A stretch of 34,146 nucleotides of DNA from contig NZ_AVAF01000061.1 in NCBI RefSeq assembly GCF_000445185.1, forward strand, positions 1-34,146, read 5' to 3'. This stretch comes from Thermoanaerobacter sp. A7A (lineage in GTDB: Bacteria > Bacillota > Thermoanaerobacteria > Thermoanaerobacterales > Thermoanaerobacteraceae). Under the pieces are notes generated by a model. That model saw only the letters and a program-made list of their open reading frames with translations, was not told the DNA's origin and made no database searches. This document shows positions 17,048 to 25,616 of this stretch, one piece after another. The translations under genes and the position numbers were made by a program. Position 1 is the first letter of the stretch, and each line of letters begins with the position of its first letter.

Positions 17048-17063
17048 TGGCATAAAAATTGCT
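17048..17063 (+). promoter_or_regulatory. Sigma-54 (-24/-12) promoter
   Basis: TTGGCATAAAAATTGCTT matches the consensus YTGGCACR-N4-TTGCW. GG is at 17049-17050 and GC at 17061-17062, with exactly 10 bases between them as sigma-54 requires. The predicted start is near 17074. It reads towards the small reading frame at 17102 and the protease gene. A poor sigma-A alternative (TTGTCT-17-ATAAAA) overlaps it but is much weaker. Confidence 0.82.
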
Positions 17064-17101
17064 TGAGTTTTATTATAGAAAATAAATCTTACAGAAAGGA
17101 G

Positions 17102-17173
17102 ATGATGAATAGAAGAAAGAAACAGTTTCACTTAGCGACTAGAAGGGCTGACTTAAATTTTAAAAAATATTAA
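17102..17173 (+). CDS. Possible 23-residue basic leader peptide
   Basis: A short frame follows AAAGGAG, which abuts the first ATG and is 3 bases from the second (17105). The product is strongly basic, beginning MMNRRKK and ending NFKKY, with no membrane segment. It ends 22 bases before the protease start, downstream of the sigma-54 start site. It may be a real leader peptide or chance. The good ribosome binding site motif is its only support. Confidence 0.35.
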   Translation: MMNRRKKQFHLATRRADLNFKKY

Positions 17174-17195
17174 ATTTTTAAGGAGGTAAGAAAAA

Positions 17196-18926
17196 ATGAA
17201 GAGCCGACAAACATTAAAAGCTTTACTGGCCTTTGTGTTAATTGTAGCTTTAATGTCGCTAAGTGGAGTATTAGTCCAAGCCCAGCCCAACCTAACAAAC
17301 TTTCCTATTAACTCATCAACAAAAAATTACTTGCCTCAAATTCAAAAAGTTTTGATGCAAGACTCTAATAAAAATAAACTTTTTGACAACTTAGAAGCAA
17401 AAATTGCTGGTAAGCCAGACAGTGAAAAATTTCCAGTTATAATAATTTTCAACAAAAACATAGATGATAACGAACTATTAAATATTTCTAAATCCATTGG
17501 AAAGTTTAATATAAAGCATAAATACAAAATTATTCCAGGAATTGCTGCTACCTTAACTAAAGGACAAATAAACGCTTTGTCAAAATTGGATATAGTAAAG
17601 CAAATTGAGTATGACGAGCCTGTATATGCCACATTAGACACTGCAACAAAATGGTTTGGGGTTACAAAAGCGAGAAGTGATTTTGGTGTAACTGGTGATA
17701 GAGACGGTAATGCTTCTTCTTATTCCAAGAATGATATAGTAATAGCAGTTATTGATACCGGTATTGATGGCTCCCATGTTGACCTCGCTGGTGGCAAAGT
17801 AATAGGATGGCAAGATTTTGTAAACGGCAAATCTACCCCCTACGATGATAATGGACACGGAACTCATGTAGCAAGTATTGCGGCAGGTACTGGGACAGGG
17901 AACAACCTTTATAAAGGTGTTGCTCCTGGTGCTGCTTTAGTAGGGATAAAAGTATTAGATTCAAACGGAAGCGGAACTATGAGCACTGTAACCGCAGGAA
18001 TTGACTGGGCTGTTCAAAACAAAGACATATACGGAATCAAAGTTATAAATTTAAGCCTCGGAACTTCCACAAGTTCTGATGGAACTGACTCTACCTCACT
18101 GGCAGTAAACGGAGCCGTAGATAGCGGAATTGTAGTAGTAGTTGCAGCTGGAAATTCAGGTCCTGCGAGATACACCATAGGATCACCTGGTGCAGCAGAA
18201 AAAGCCATAACCGTTGCAGCAATGGCGGATGTAGGGGAACTTGGCTTTAACCTTGCAAGCTTCTCCAGCCGTGGTCCCACAGCTGACGGAAGGATAAAAC
18301 CTGACATTGCAGCACCCGGATATAATATAACTGCCGCAAAAGCAAATTCTATAAATGGTTATGTGACATACAGTGGTACAAGCATGGCTACACCTTTTGT
18401 AGCAGGTACAGTAGCCCTTATGCTCAGTGCAAATATAAACCTTGCACCACTTGATGCAAAAAATATAATAATGACTACTGCAAAAAGTTGGGGTCCTCCA
18501 AGCAAAAACATTGACTATGGTGTAGGAAGATTGGATGCATATGAAGCAATTAAAACAGCTGGAAATTTCACAGGAACTAATATATCTGTGCCAAACCACT
18601 ATTATGCTAAAGAGTCACTTCCTGGGTCTCGTTACAGTGACATTTGGACATTTAATGTGACAGACACATCATATCCTATTGCAATAACTTTCATAATACC
18701 TGATTGGGCAAACTATAACCCTGATTTCGATATATACCTCTATGACCCAACTGGTACTCTTGTCAAAAGTTCAACTGGAACACAAAGGCAGGAGACAATA
18801 ACATACATTCCAACACAAACGGGAACCTATTATATCAAAGTATATTCCTTCCGAGGCAGTGGAAATTATTACTTTGATTTAAGTGTAGGAGGCGGGTCAC
18901 TCACCCTTTCAAGTAACGACATATAA
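17196..18926 (+). CDS. Exported subtilisin-like serine protease (S8 family) with C-terminal PPC domain
   Basis: A 576-residue protease. A signal peptide (about 1-30, cleavage near VQA-QP) is followed by an I9-type propeptide/chaperone domain (about 78-145) and a subtilase catalytic domain (about 155-455). Catalytic Asp187 is in AVIDTGIDG, His221 in NGHGTHVAS, the oxyanion Asn320 in AAGNSG and Ser396 in GTSMATP. A bacterial pre-peptidase C-terminal domain follows (about 465-563), ending GSGNYYFDLSV. It would be secreted, self-processed and thermostable. There is no cell-wall sorting motif. AAGGAGG precedes the ATG. Expression is predicted from the sigma-54 promoter 120 bases upstream. Confidence 0.95.
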   Translation: MKSRQTLKALLAFVLIVALMSLSGVLVQAQPNLTNFPINSSTKNYLPQIQKVLMQDSNKNKLFDNLEAKIAGKPDSEKFPVIIIFNKNIDDNELLNISKSIGKFNIKHKYKIIPGIAATLTKGQINALSKLDIVKQIEYDEPVYATLDTATKWFGVTKARSDFGVTGDRDGNASSYSKNDIVIAVIDTGIDGSHVDLAGGKVIGWQDFVNGKSTPYDDNGHGTHVASIAAGTGTGNNLYKGVAPGAALVGIKVLDSNGSGTMSTVTAGIDWAVQNKDIYGIKVINLSLGTSTSSDGTDSTSLAVNGAVDSGIVVVVAAGNSGPARYTIGSPGAAEKAITVAAMADVGELGFNLASFSSRGPTADGRIKPDIAAPGYNITAAKANSINGYVTYSGTSMATPFVAGTVALMLSANINLAPLDAKNIIMTTAKSWGPPSKNIDYGVGRLDAYEAIKTAGNFTGTNISVPNHYYAKESLPGSRYSDIWTFNVTDTSYPIAITFIIPDWANYNPDFDIYLYDPTGTLVKSSTGTQRQETITYIPTQTGTYYIKVYSFRGSGNYYFDLSVGGGSLTLSSNDI

Positions 18927-18975
18927 AAAAATTAAAGAAGTATGGTGCCAATGGCTCCATACTTCTTTAATTTTT
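18927..18975. terminator. Strong bidirectional terminator between the protease gene and treP
   Basis: A 19-bp perfect stem (18927-18945 with 18957-18975) has an 11-base loop that can itself form GCCA/TGGC. A- and T-rich outer arms give U-tracts on both strands. It overlaps the treP stop codon and ends both convergent genes. Confidence 0.9.
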
Positions 18976-21309
18976 GAGACTTTCTACTTTATTTTCTCCT
19001 TTTTTAAGTAAAATTTTTTTGTCAAAGTAGTAGATTTCTATAGGCTCTCCTTCTAATAATGCAAACACAACATTTTCTTTGGTTAATTTGACATTTATTT
19101 TTCTCCCTTTGTATCTCACATTAAAAGAGAGCAAATTCCATTCTTTTGGCAATCTCGGCTCAAAATGCAGTTCATTTGTATAAACCCTCATTCCACCAAA
19201 ACCATTCACAACTGCGCTCCATGTCCCTGCCATAGAAGCAGCGTGAATTCCGTCCTTAACATTGTCATTGTAGTCATCCAAATCCATTCTTGCAGTCATC
19301 ATAAAGTATTTATAAGCCTTGTCAGTATATCCTATTTCATTGGCTAGTATGCTAAATATAGCTGGCGACAAGGAGGAGTCGTGAGTGGTAATAGGTTCAT
19401 AATAATCGTAATTCTTTTTAAGTTCATCTTTAGTAAATTTTTCTCTCTGTAAAAACATCAAAAGCAACACATCAGGCTGTTTGCATATTTGATATCTGTA
19501 AATATTTAGGTAATGCCAGTGCAATAAAAGTGGAAATTGGTCCTCAGGTATTTCATCCACTGTTATCCTTTCTTTATACAAAAAACTGTCATCCTGTGGT
19601 ATAATATCAAGTTCTTTTGAATAAGGAAGGTACATATTGTCAGCAGCTTTTTTCCACGCAACAATTTCTTCATCCTTTAGATTTAGTTTAGAAGCGACTT
19701 TTTGATATTTTTGAGGCACTTCTTTTTTCATTTTGTTTGCAATGTCATAGGCATATTCCAAATTCATTTTCGCCATATAATTGGTATAAGCGTTATTGTC
19801 AACTAATGCCGTATACTCATCCGGACCAGTGACACAGTTTATGCAGAATTTATTGCCCTTAAGAGGAATATACGCTCCTAAATCTTCCCAAAATCTTGCA
19901 GTTTCAAATAATATTTCACAACCGTAGTCATAAAGAAAATCCACGTCATTCGTCGCTTCTACATATCTTTTCAAAGCATAAACTATATCAGCATTTATGT
20001 GATACTGTGCCGTACCAGCTGGAAAGTAAGCAGAACATTCAGGACCATCTATCGTTCTCCAAGGATACAAAGCTCCTTTGTGACCTAATTCCTTTGCCCT
20101 GGATCTTGCTGCATCCAAAAGATTATACCTGTACATTACCAAAGCTTTTGCAATTTCAGGCTTTGTATAAAGAAAGAAAGGCATTATATAGATATCAGAA
20201 TCCCAAAAATAATGGCCTTCATAACCTTCTCCAGTCAGCCCTTTTGCTGCAATATTTGTCTTTCCATCTCTTCCGACAGATTGAAGTAGATGAAATTCAT
20301 TAAAGCGTATGCCTTGCTGCAGAGCTTTATCTCCTTCTATGATTACATCAGCATCTTTCCAAAAAGAATTCAAAAATTCTTCCTGCTCTTTTTCTATCGT
20401 TTCAAAGCCGTCATTTTTGGCTTTTTCTATTTCTTCTAAAGCAAGAGCAACCAATTTATTTTCATCAAAATCCTTTGAAGTGTAATAGGAAATAAATTTA
20501 TTCAAAGTGTATGAGGTGCCTTTTTCAGCCTCTAGATCTACAATTACTTTTACTCCATCTTCTTCTAAACTATTTGAGACTTCATATTTGCTATCTGCCA
20601 CTAATACATTGTCTATCGCGCAAGCATAGGAGAAATTGCTCTTTTGTGTCTTTTGAACAATCCACCCTTTTAAACCCTCTACACTTTTATCTATAGTCTT
20701 TAAAACCTTTCCTTTTAAATTTGACCCTACTCTTACATCTTCACTATCATTTATATTTGAAACATTTCCGTCAATAGCGGAAACAAATCTAATTTTTCCG
20801 GTAAAATTTACAGGTTGCATAGTAAAAGAAATCGCCGCTAAATGTTGTCTATTTAATGATACAATTCTCTTTATTTTTACCTCTAAAATTTTTCCTGTAG
20901 GGGATTCCCATTTTACTTTTCTTTCTACAAAACCTTTCTTCATGTCAAGTACTCTCTCATAAAAGAGGATTTTCCCTTGTAACAAATCAAACTCTTCCCC
21001 ATCTACATATAATTTTATTATTTTGCTATCAGCAACATTTAGCATCGTCTGCCCTATTTTTGCAAAACCATATCCCCCTTCAGGGTAAACTATATCGTGT
21101 ATTTCATAAAACCCATTGATATACGTCCCATTAAAAGAAGTATTTTTAGGCCCTGAATATCTTTCCTCAAAAGTTCCTCTCATTCCAATATATCCATTTG
21201 CTAAAGTAAAAATAGTTTCATTTCTATAGTTAGTATCTATACTAAACTGCGTCTCTCTTATAACCCAATCTTCAAAAGGGTAAATTGGTTTCTTCGTTTT
21301 GTTGGCCAT
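18967..21309 (-). CDS. treP: GH65 glycoside phosphorylase, probably trehalose phosphorylase
   Basis: A 780-residue inverting phosphorylase of family GH65, which splits a disaccharide with phosphate to beta-glucose 1-phosphate and glucose. The catalytic general acid is Glu498 in GPDEYTALVDNN. That loop sequence is typical of trehalose phosphorylases and differs from the GPDEFHEHVDNN of the kojibiose enzyme further on. The phosphate-binding HDSSLSP motif follows. The sequence fits the T. brockii TreP as I recall it. The second ATG (21309) is chosen, since GGAGG lies 6 bases before it. Intracellular, last gene of its operon. Nigerose or another alpha-glucobiose cannot be excluded. Confidence 0.8.
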   Translation of the reverse strand: MANKTKKPIYPFEDWVIRETQFSIDTNYRNETIFTLANGYIGMRGTFEERYSGPKNTSFNGTYINGFYEIHDIVYPEGGYGFAKIGQTMLNVADSKIIKLYVDGEEFDLLQGKILFYERVLDMKKGFVERKVKWESPTGKILEVKIKRIVSLNRQHLAAISFTMQPVNFTGKIRFVSAIDGNVSNINDSEDVRVGSNLKGKVLKTIDKSVEGLKGWIVQKTQKSNFSYACAIDNVLVADSKYEVSNSLEEDGVKVIVDLEAEKGTSYTLNKFISYYTSKDFDENKLVALALEEIEKAKNDGFETIEKEQEEFLNSFWKDADVIIEGDKALQQGIRFNEFHLLQSVGRDGKTNIAAKGLTGEGYEGHYFWDSDIYIMPFFLYTKPEIAKALVMYRYNLLDAARSRAKELGHKGALYPWRTIDGPECSAYFPAGTAQYHINADIVYALKRYVEATNDVDFLYDYGCEILFETARFWEDLGAYIPLKGNKFCINCVTGPDEYTALVDNNAYTNYMAKMNLEYAYDIANKMKKEVPQKYQKVASKLNLKDEEIVAWKKAADNMYLPYSKELDIIPQDDSFLYKERITVDEIPEDQFPLLLHWHYLNIYRYQICKQPDVLLLMFLQREKFTKDELKKNYDYYEPITTHDSSLSPAIFSILANEIGYTDKAYKYFMMTARMDLDDYNDNVKDGIHAASMAGTWSAVVNGFGGMRVYTNELHFEPRLPKEWNLLSFNVRYKGRKINVKLTKENVVFALLEGEPIEIYYFDKKILLKKGENKVESLKN

Positions 21310-21339
21310 ATCCATCCTCCACTCTTACTTTATTCAAAA

Positions 21340-21373
21340 TTTTAGTCGGAAACAAAGTCGTTTCCGACTAAAA
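21340..21373 (-). other. Intercistronic hairpin between the binding-protein gene and treP
   Basis: A 14-bp perfect stem (TTTTAGTCGGAAAC / GTTTCCGACTAAAA) with a 6-base loop lies in the gap between two genes of one operon. A short U-run follows on the minus strand, so it may cause partial termination or protect the upstream 3-prime end. Confidence 0.7.
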
Positions 21374-21386
21374 CAATTTAAAACAT

Positions 21387-22631
21387 TTACTTGCTTTCTG
21401 CAGCTTTCTTAGCTTCTTCTATCATGTTGTGATATTTGTCAAGAGTTGTCTTGATATCTTTGCCTTCAAATATTATTTCTCTCAATGCTCCATTTATAGC
21501 TTTGTCCACATCAGCCCAGTATACAAGGTTTGGCCTTGGTTCTGCATGTTTTAACGCTTCATTTATAGCTTCAAAATATGGTTTTTGCCACTCTGCAACC
21601 TTCCCATAAGCGTCACTTCTCATGGATGGCCATCCTAATTTAGTGACAAGTTTCTCTTGAACTTCTTTACTCATAAGGTATTCCATAAACTTTATAGCCA
21701 TCTCTTTATTAGGTGCACCAGTTGGTATTCCTATAACTTCTCCTCCCAAAACGTGGGACTCTTTAACCGGACCTGTCCATCCGTGATATGCCAAAATGTT
21801 CTTTTTTCCATACTGCTCTACAAGAACGTTTGCAGTGTACGGCCAATTTTGAACCAAATATACGCTCTCTTTTGCAAGATATTCTACAGGTGTATTCCAG
21901 TCAGCTTTCTTTGAGTCAGGAGAGAGATATGGCTGTATTTCTTTCAAGAAAGTAAATGCTTTTATTGAACCCTCATCATTCAATACTGTTGGGTCACCAC
22001 CAGCAGACCTTATAAGGTCAAACATGTGGACTGTGCTGTCAGGCCCTAAATTTTCTTTAATTATGACTCTACCTATGCCCTCTTTTTCTTTAAAAGTCTT
22101 TGCAACCTGCAAAAGCTCATCCCAATTTGTAGGAAGTTTTAAACCGTATTCGTTGAATTTATCTGCGTTATAAAAAGCTATTTCTACATTTGGTCTATAC
22201 GGCATAAAGTACAACTTTCCATCAAACTCTCCTACTGGCACAAGACTTGGTATTACTTCCTTTGGTATCATGTCTCTATACTGAGACAAATCTTCCACAA
22301 GCCCTTTTGCAACAAGTGGAGCAAGTTGCATGTTATCTTGTGTGATAATGTCTATATCCATCGCATTTGCTTTGTGCATAGCATCTAATTTTTTAATAAG
22401 GTCTCCTGCTTCGATTTGAAGAGGTTCAATTTTTACACCATACTTTTGCTCAAATGGTGGGAAAATATCTTCTTTCATCACTTTCCATTCTGCTTCTCCA
22501 AGTCCCATTGAAACTTTCAAAACTTTTTTCCTCGCTTCTGATTGGGTCTTGCTGCCACAGCCTGCAATAACAGTACCTAGAAGCGAGATAATGATTAAAA
22601 CTGCTATTAACTTAGTGTAAAACTTCTTCAT
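21387..22631 (-). CDS. ABC sugar transporter substrate-binding lipoprotein (first operon)
   Basis: A 414-residue extracellular solute-binding protein of family 1 (MalE-like). A lipoprotein signal peptide ends in lipobox IAGC at about residue 25. The mature part has typical cluster features: a DIITQDNMQLAPLVAKGLVEDL region, an NADKFNEYGLKLPTNWDELL hinge region, and GAPNKEMAIKFMEYLMS near the C-terminus. It delivers sugar to the two permeases encoded just upstream. Trehalose or a related alpha-glucoside is inferred from treP. The gene is bracketed by hairpins on both sides. Confidence 0.92.
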   Translation of the reverse strand: MKKFYTKLIAVLIIISLLGTVIAGCGSKTQSEARKKVLKVSMGLGEAEWKVMKEDIFPPFEQKYGVKIEPLQIEAGDLIKKLDAMHKANAMDIDIITQDNMQLAPLVAKGLVEDLSQYRDMIPKEVIPSLVPVGEFDGKLYFMPYRPNVEIAFYNADKFNEYGLKLPTNWDELLQVAKTFKEKEGIGRVIIKENLGPDSTVHMFDLIRSAGGDPTVLNDEGSIKAFTFLKEIQPYLSPDSKKADWNTPVEYLAKESVYLVQNWPYTANVLVEQYGKKNILAYHGWTGPVKESHVLGGEVIGIPTGAPNKEMAIKFMEYLMSKEVQEKLVTKLGWPSMRSDAYGKVAEWQKPYFEAINEALKHAEPRPNLVYWADVDKAINGALREIIFEGKDIKTTLDKYHNMIEEAKKAAESK

Positions 22632-22665
22632 AGCTTAATAAAACCTCCTTAAAATTTAATTTTTA

Positions 22666-22701
22666 TATATACAGTATCCGAAAAACTCGGATACGTATAT
22701 A
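22666..22701 (-). other. Intercistronic hairpin between permease and binding-protein genes
   Basis: An 8-bp core stem (GTATCCGA / TCGGATAC, loop AAAAC) extends outward by TATATAC/GTATATA around one bulged base. It precedes the binding-protein cistron on the minus strand. Confidence 0.6.
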
Positions 22702-23535
22702 CTAACCTTTTACAGCCCCTGCAAGATATCCACTTTTCATGTATTTTTGCAAGAAGAATGTCACAAGCATTACTGGAATAGTGAGTACTGCCGCATATGT
22801 GGCAGAATCAAAAATTCCTCCTCTTTGGACGTAATAGTAGGTTTGAAGAGGTAAAGTCCTATCTGAAATAGTCAAGTAAAGAGCATAAGTAAATTCATTC
22901 CATGAATTTAGCCACACAAATATAGCAGTAACAGCTATACCAGGAAGTGCAATCGGCATTATAATCCTCATCAATGCCGTCAATTTACTTGTTCCATCTA
23001 CCAGTGCAGCTTCCTCTAAGTCCTTTGGTATTGTCTCAAAAGTTCCAACCAATATCCATGCTGCAAAAGGTAAATTTACAATGAGGTGTGCCATAACTAA
23101 TCCTAAATAAGTATCCATCAAATTTAATTTTATGAATTGTACCGCTATCGGAAGAGCAATACCTACATCAGGAAACATTCTTGTAAAAAACAGTGATAAT
23201 ACTACTGCATATTTTATTTTCGATGGCATCCTCGCTATAACATAAGCCGCTGGAGCAGCTATTATAATTGCAATGATAGTAGTCATTGTTGCCACTACAA
23301 AACTCTTTTTAAAAGGAGGCCATATATTCCCTGAAGTAAATACGTTTTTCCAATGGTCCAAAGTAAAACGAGTGATGAAAAAATCTGGATGAGGCTTCAA
23401 TATATCACTTGGCACTGCAAAGGAAGTCATAAAAAGTATATATACTGGTATAACCATCAATATTGCCGCTATTATAGCTATTGGAATATAAGCTGTATTT
23501 GAAATCTTTTCGCTAATATCTATTTTTCTCATCAT
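22702..23535 (-). CDS. ABC sugar transporter permease, MalG type (first operon)
   Basis: A 277-residue inner-membrane permease with six predicted helices. The cytoplasmic EAA loop that docks the ATPase is visible as EEAALVDGTSKLTALMRIIMPIALPG. It overlaps the preceding permease gene by 4 bases (ATGATGA), with AAGGAGG just ahead, so the two are translationally coupled. No ATPase is encoded in the operon, so a shared MsmK/MalK-type ATPase from elsewhere must energise it. Confidence 0.92.
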   Translation of the reverse strand: MMRKIDISEKISNTAYIPIAIIAAILMVIPVYILFMTSFAVPSDILKPHPDFFITRFTLDHWKNVFTSGNIWPPFKKSFVVATMTTIIAIIIAAPAAYVIARMPSKIKYAVVLSLFFTRMFPDVGIALPIAVQFIKLNLMDTYLGLVMAHLIVNLPFAAWILVGTFETIPKDLEEAALVDGTSKLTALMRIIMPIALPGIAVTAIFVWLNSWNEFTYALYLTISDRTLPLQTYYYVQRGGIFDSATYAAVLTIPVMLVTFFLQKYMKSGYLAGAVKG

Positions 23536-24389
23536 CTTTCCTCCTTAGTACCAGCTATTTTTAAGTAGCTCACTATAAATACTGCTATTATTAGGAGCAA
23601 TATTGTAGATGCTGCCGCAGATGTATAGGCATTTGCATAATTATTATACTCATCATACGCAAAGGTAGAAATAACAGGAGTAGCACGGCCTGCAAGAACA
23701 AGTACAAGTTCAAATATTCTAAAAGCGTCTATCGCCCTTAAAATCAAGGCCATCGTTATAGAGGGCTTTAGAAGTGGCAATGTAACATACCTAAAAGTCT
23801 GCCATGTAGTTGCCCCATCAATGTTAGAAGCTTCATAAACTTCATCTGGTATACTTTCAAGACCAGCCAAAAGCAAAAGTATGACCATCGGAGTAACTTT
23901 CCACATATCCGCTACAGAAACCATAAGTAATGTCTTAAAACCACCACTTGCCCAATCTATAGGCATTTCAATAATGTGTAGTTTTTGCAAAAGCGCATTA
24001 AAATAACCATACAACCCAAAAATATAGGTCATCGCAACACCTGACACAAGAGTAGGTACTCCCATTGGCACCAACATCAAAGACCTCAAAAGGCCTTTTC
24101 CTCTAAAATTCCTTTTTAAAATAAGCGCAATGACGAGGCCTGCAGTCATTTCCAAAGTGAGGCTTATAAATGTAAGAGCTATGGTATTGAAAAAAGCATT
24201 TTTAAATTCTGTTTTTCCTATAATCTCTTTATAATTTGCCAATGTAAATGCTTTAGTATACTGGTCTTGAAAACTTAAAGTAATAGTTTGAATGATAGGG
24301 TATACAGTAAAACCCAAAATATATAATAGTAATGGTAAAACCATGGCAATTTCAAGTTTGTATTTCTTTACGAAGTTTACATAAGACAT
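23532..24389 (-). CDS. ABC sugar transporter permease, MalF type (first operon)
   Basis: A 285-residue permease with about six membrane helices and the EAA loop EVYEASNIDGATTWQTFRYVTLPLLKPS. It pairs with the MalG-type protein. AAAGGAG lies 8 bases before the ATG. It is first after the LacI gene and its operator, so it starts the transport-phosphorolysis part of the operon. Confidence 0.92.
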   Translation of the reverse strand: MSYVNFVKKYKLEIAMVLPLLLYILGFTVYPIIQTITLSFQDQYTKAFTLANYKEIIGKTEFKNAFFNTIALTFISLTLEMTAGLVIALILKRNFRGKGLLRSLMLVPMGVPTLVSGVAMTYIFGLYGYFNALLQKLHIIEMPIDWASGGFKTLLMVSVADMWKVTPMVILLLLAGLESIPDEVYEASNIDGATTWQTFRYVTLPLLKPSITMALILRAIDAFRIFELVLVLAGRATPVISTFAYDEYNNYANAYTSAAASTILLLIIAVFIVSYLKIAGTKEER

Positions 24390-24446
24390 GCCATATTCTC
24401 CTTTCGTAAGCTTAAAATCTTCACTGCGCTTTTCATGCTTTAAAAC

Positions 24447-24460
24447 TGTAAGCGCTTACA
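24447..24460. promoter_or_regulatory. LacI-type operator (cre-like) between the regulator and permease genes
   Basis: TGTAAGCGCTTACA is a perfect 14-base palindrome. It also fits the catabolite-responsive-element consensus TGWAANCGNTNWCA. A near copy stands upstream of the lacI gene, which favours binding by the local LacI protein. CcpA binding is an equally valid reading of the motif alone. No good -35/-10 pair is visible next to it. Confidence 0.75.
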
Positions 24461-24481
24461 ATTTAAAAAATAAAACAAAAT

Positions 24482-25495
24482 TTAATCTTTTCGAGATATA
24501 CAAGAATTTCTTACCACAATTTTGTGCTCTAAAATTGTCTGATACTCATCAATATTTTCCCCATTTAACATTTTTATAAGCATTCTAGCTGCAACAGCCC
24601 CTATTTCATACATAGGCTGTGATACAGTCGTAAGAGAAGGTCTTGTTGCTTCTGACAAGTCAATATTATCAAAGCCCATTACTGATACATCTTCAGGACA
24701 GGAAAGCCCACTGTCAAACACTGCATTTATTGCCCCCATTGCCATAATATCACTTATCGCAAATATAGCAGTAGGCTTTATTTTTTCTTTTAACATCTCT
24801 TTTGCAGCATTATAAGCACTTTTATATTTAAAGTTTGCCTCCTTTATAAAACCCTCATAAATTGGCAAGCCATTATCAATAAGAGCTTGCTTATATCCCC
24901 TTAACCTATCCACACTATCTATGGTTTCCTTCATATCGCCTAAAGGACCATGAATAATTCCAATCCTCTTGTGGCCTAATGATATCAAATAATTCACTGC
25001 ATCATAAGCCGCTTTAAAATTATCAATTCCTACATAAGGCACATCAAACTTTGTTGTTCTTCCTGCAAGTACCACCTTTATATTGTCATTTTTAAAGACT
25101 TTATAATGCTCTTCAGAAAAATAGTCACAGTGAAATATTATTCCATCAACCCACCGATTTTTTAGCATTTCTATATATTGAAATTCTTTTTCTCTTTTAT
25201 TGTCTGCATTGCACAAAGTAATATTGTATTTATAAATATTGCAGACATCTTCAATACCTCTTACTACTTCTGCATAGTAAGGGTTTGATATATCAGGCAC
25301 AATTAGCCCTATAGTGTTTGTCTTCTTCATCGCCAGGCTTCTGGCTGGCATACTGGGTTTGTATCCCAGCTCTTCTGCCGCTTTTAAAACTTTTTGTCTA
25401 GCTTTTTCACTTACTAAAGGACTATTATTAAAAACTCTCGAAACAGTTGCAATAGAAACTCCTGCTAATTTTGCTACATCGTCTATTGTCGCCAT
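24482..25495 (-). CDS. LacI-family repressor of the trehalose-type operon
   Basis: A 337-residue LacI/GalR regulator. Its N-terminal helix-turn-helix is TIDDVAKLAGVSIATVSRVFNN (about 3-24), followed by a hinge with the KPSMPARSLA operator-contacting helix and a periplasmic-binding-protein-like sensor domain (about 60-330). It is encoded at the head of the operon, with matching operators upstream (over its own promoter) and downstream (before the permeases). It is therefore likely a local, autoregulated repressor released by the transported sugar. GGGTG precedes the ATG. Confidence 0.92.
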   Translation of the reverse strand: MATIDDVAKLAGVSIATVSRVFNNSPLVSEKARQKVLKAAEELGYKPSMPARSLAMKKTNTIGLIVPDISNPYYAEVVRGIEDVCNIYKYNITLCNADNKREKEFQYIEMLKNRWVDGIIFHCDYFSEEHYKVFKNDNIKVVLAGRTTKFDVPYVGIDNFKAAYDAVNYLISLGHKRIGIIHGPLGDMKETIDSVDRLRGYKQALIDNGLPIYEGFIKEANFKYKSAYNAAKEMLKEKIKPTAIFAISDIMAMGAINAVFDSGLSCPEDVSVMGFDNIDLSEATRPSLTTVSQPMYEIGAVAARMLIKMLNGENIDEYQTILEHKIVVRNSCISRKD

Positions 25496-25518
25496 TTTGA
25501 CACCCTTTTCTCAATTTA

Positions 25519-25567
25519 CTGTAACCGCTTACAGTTATATTATATTATGATTCTTTCAAAAATGCAA
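25519..25567 (-). promoter_or_regulatory. Promoter and operator of the first lacI gene
   Basis: On the minus strand TTGCAT (25562-25567) and TATAAT (25539-25544) are exactly 17 bases apart. The near-palindrome CTGTAAGCGGTTACAG (25519-25534) follows and covers the expected start site, a standard repressor position. It differs by one base from the operator at 24447 and also fits the cre consensus. Confidence 0.8.
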
Positions 25568-25581
25568 GAGTTTTTTATAAA

Positions 25582-25611
25582 AAATATTCCCCAAAACACA
25601 GGGGAATATTT
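25582..25611 (-). terminator. Terminator of the kojibiose-type operon
   Basis: An 11-bp perfect stem (AAATATTCCCC / GGGGAATATTT) with an 8-base loop is followed on the minus strand by a long T-rich run. It separates pgmB from the next operon. Confidence 0.9.
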
Positions 25612-25616
25612 CCACA

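Noticed and set aside
18183..18599. 138-codon minus-strand open frame opposite the protease
   Set aside because: Very Cys-rich, low-quality translation lying inside the conserved protease domain; a shadow frame.
19896..20303. 135-codon plus-strand open frame opposite treP
   Set aside because: It lies wholly inside the treP coding sequence on the other strand, has no ribosome binding site or recognisable domain, and its composition is that expected of a shadow frame.
24447..24460. Assigning this palindrome solely as a CcpA cre site
   Set aside because: It fits the cre consensus, but a near copy sits at the promoter of the adjacent lacI gene, so a local LacI operator explains the pair better. 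Both remain possible.
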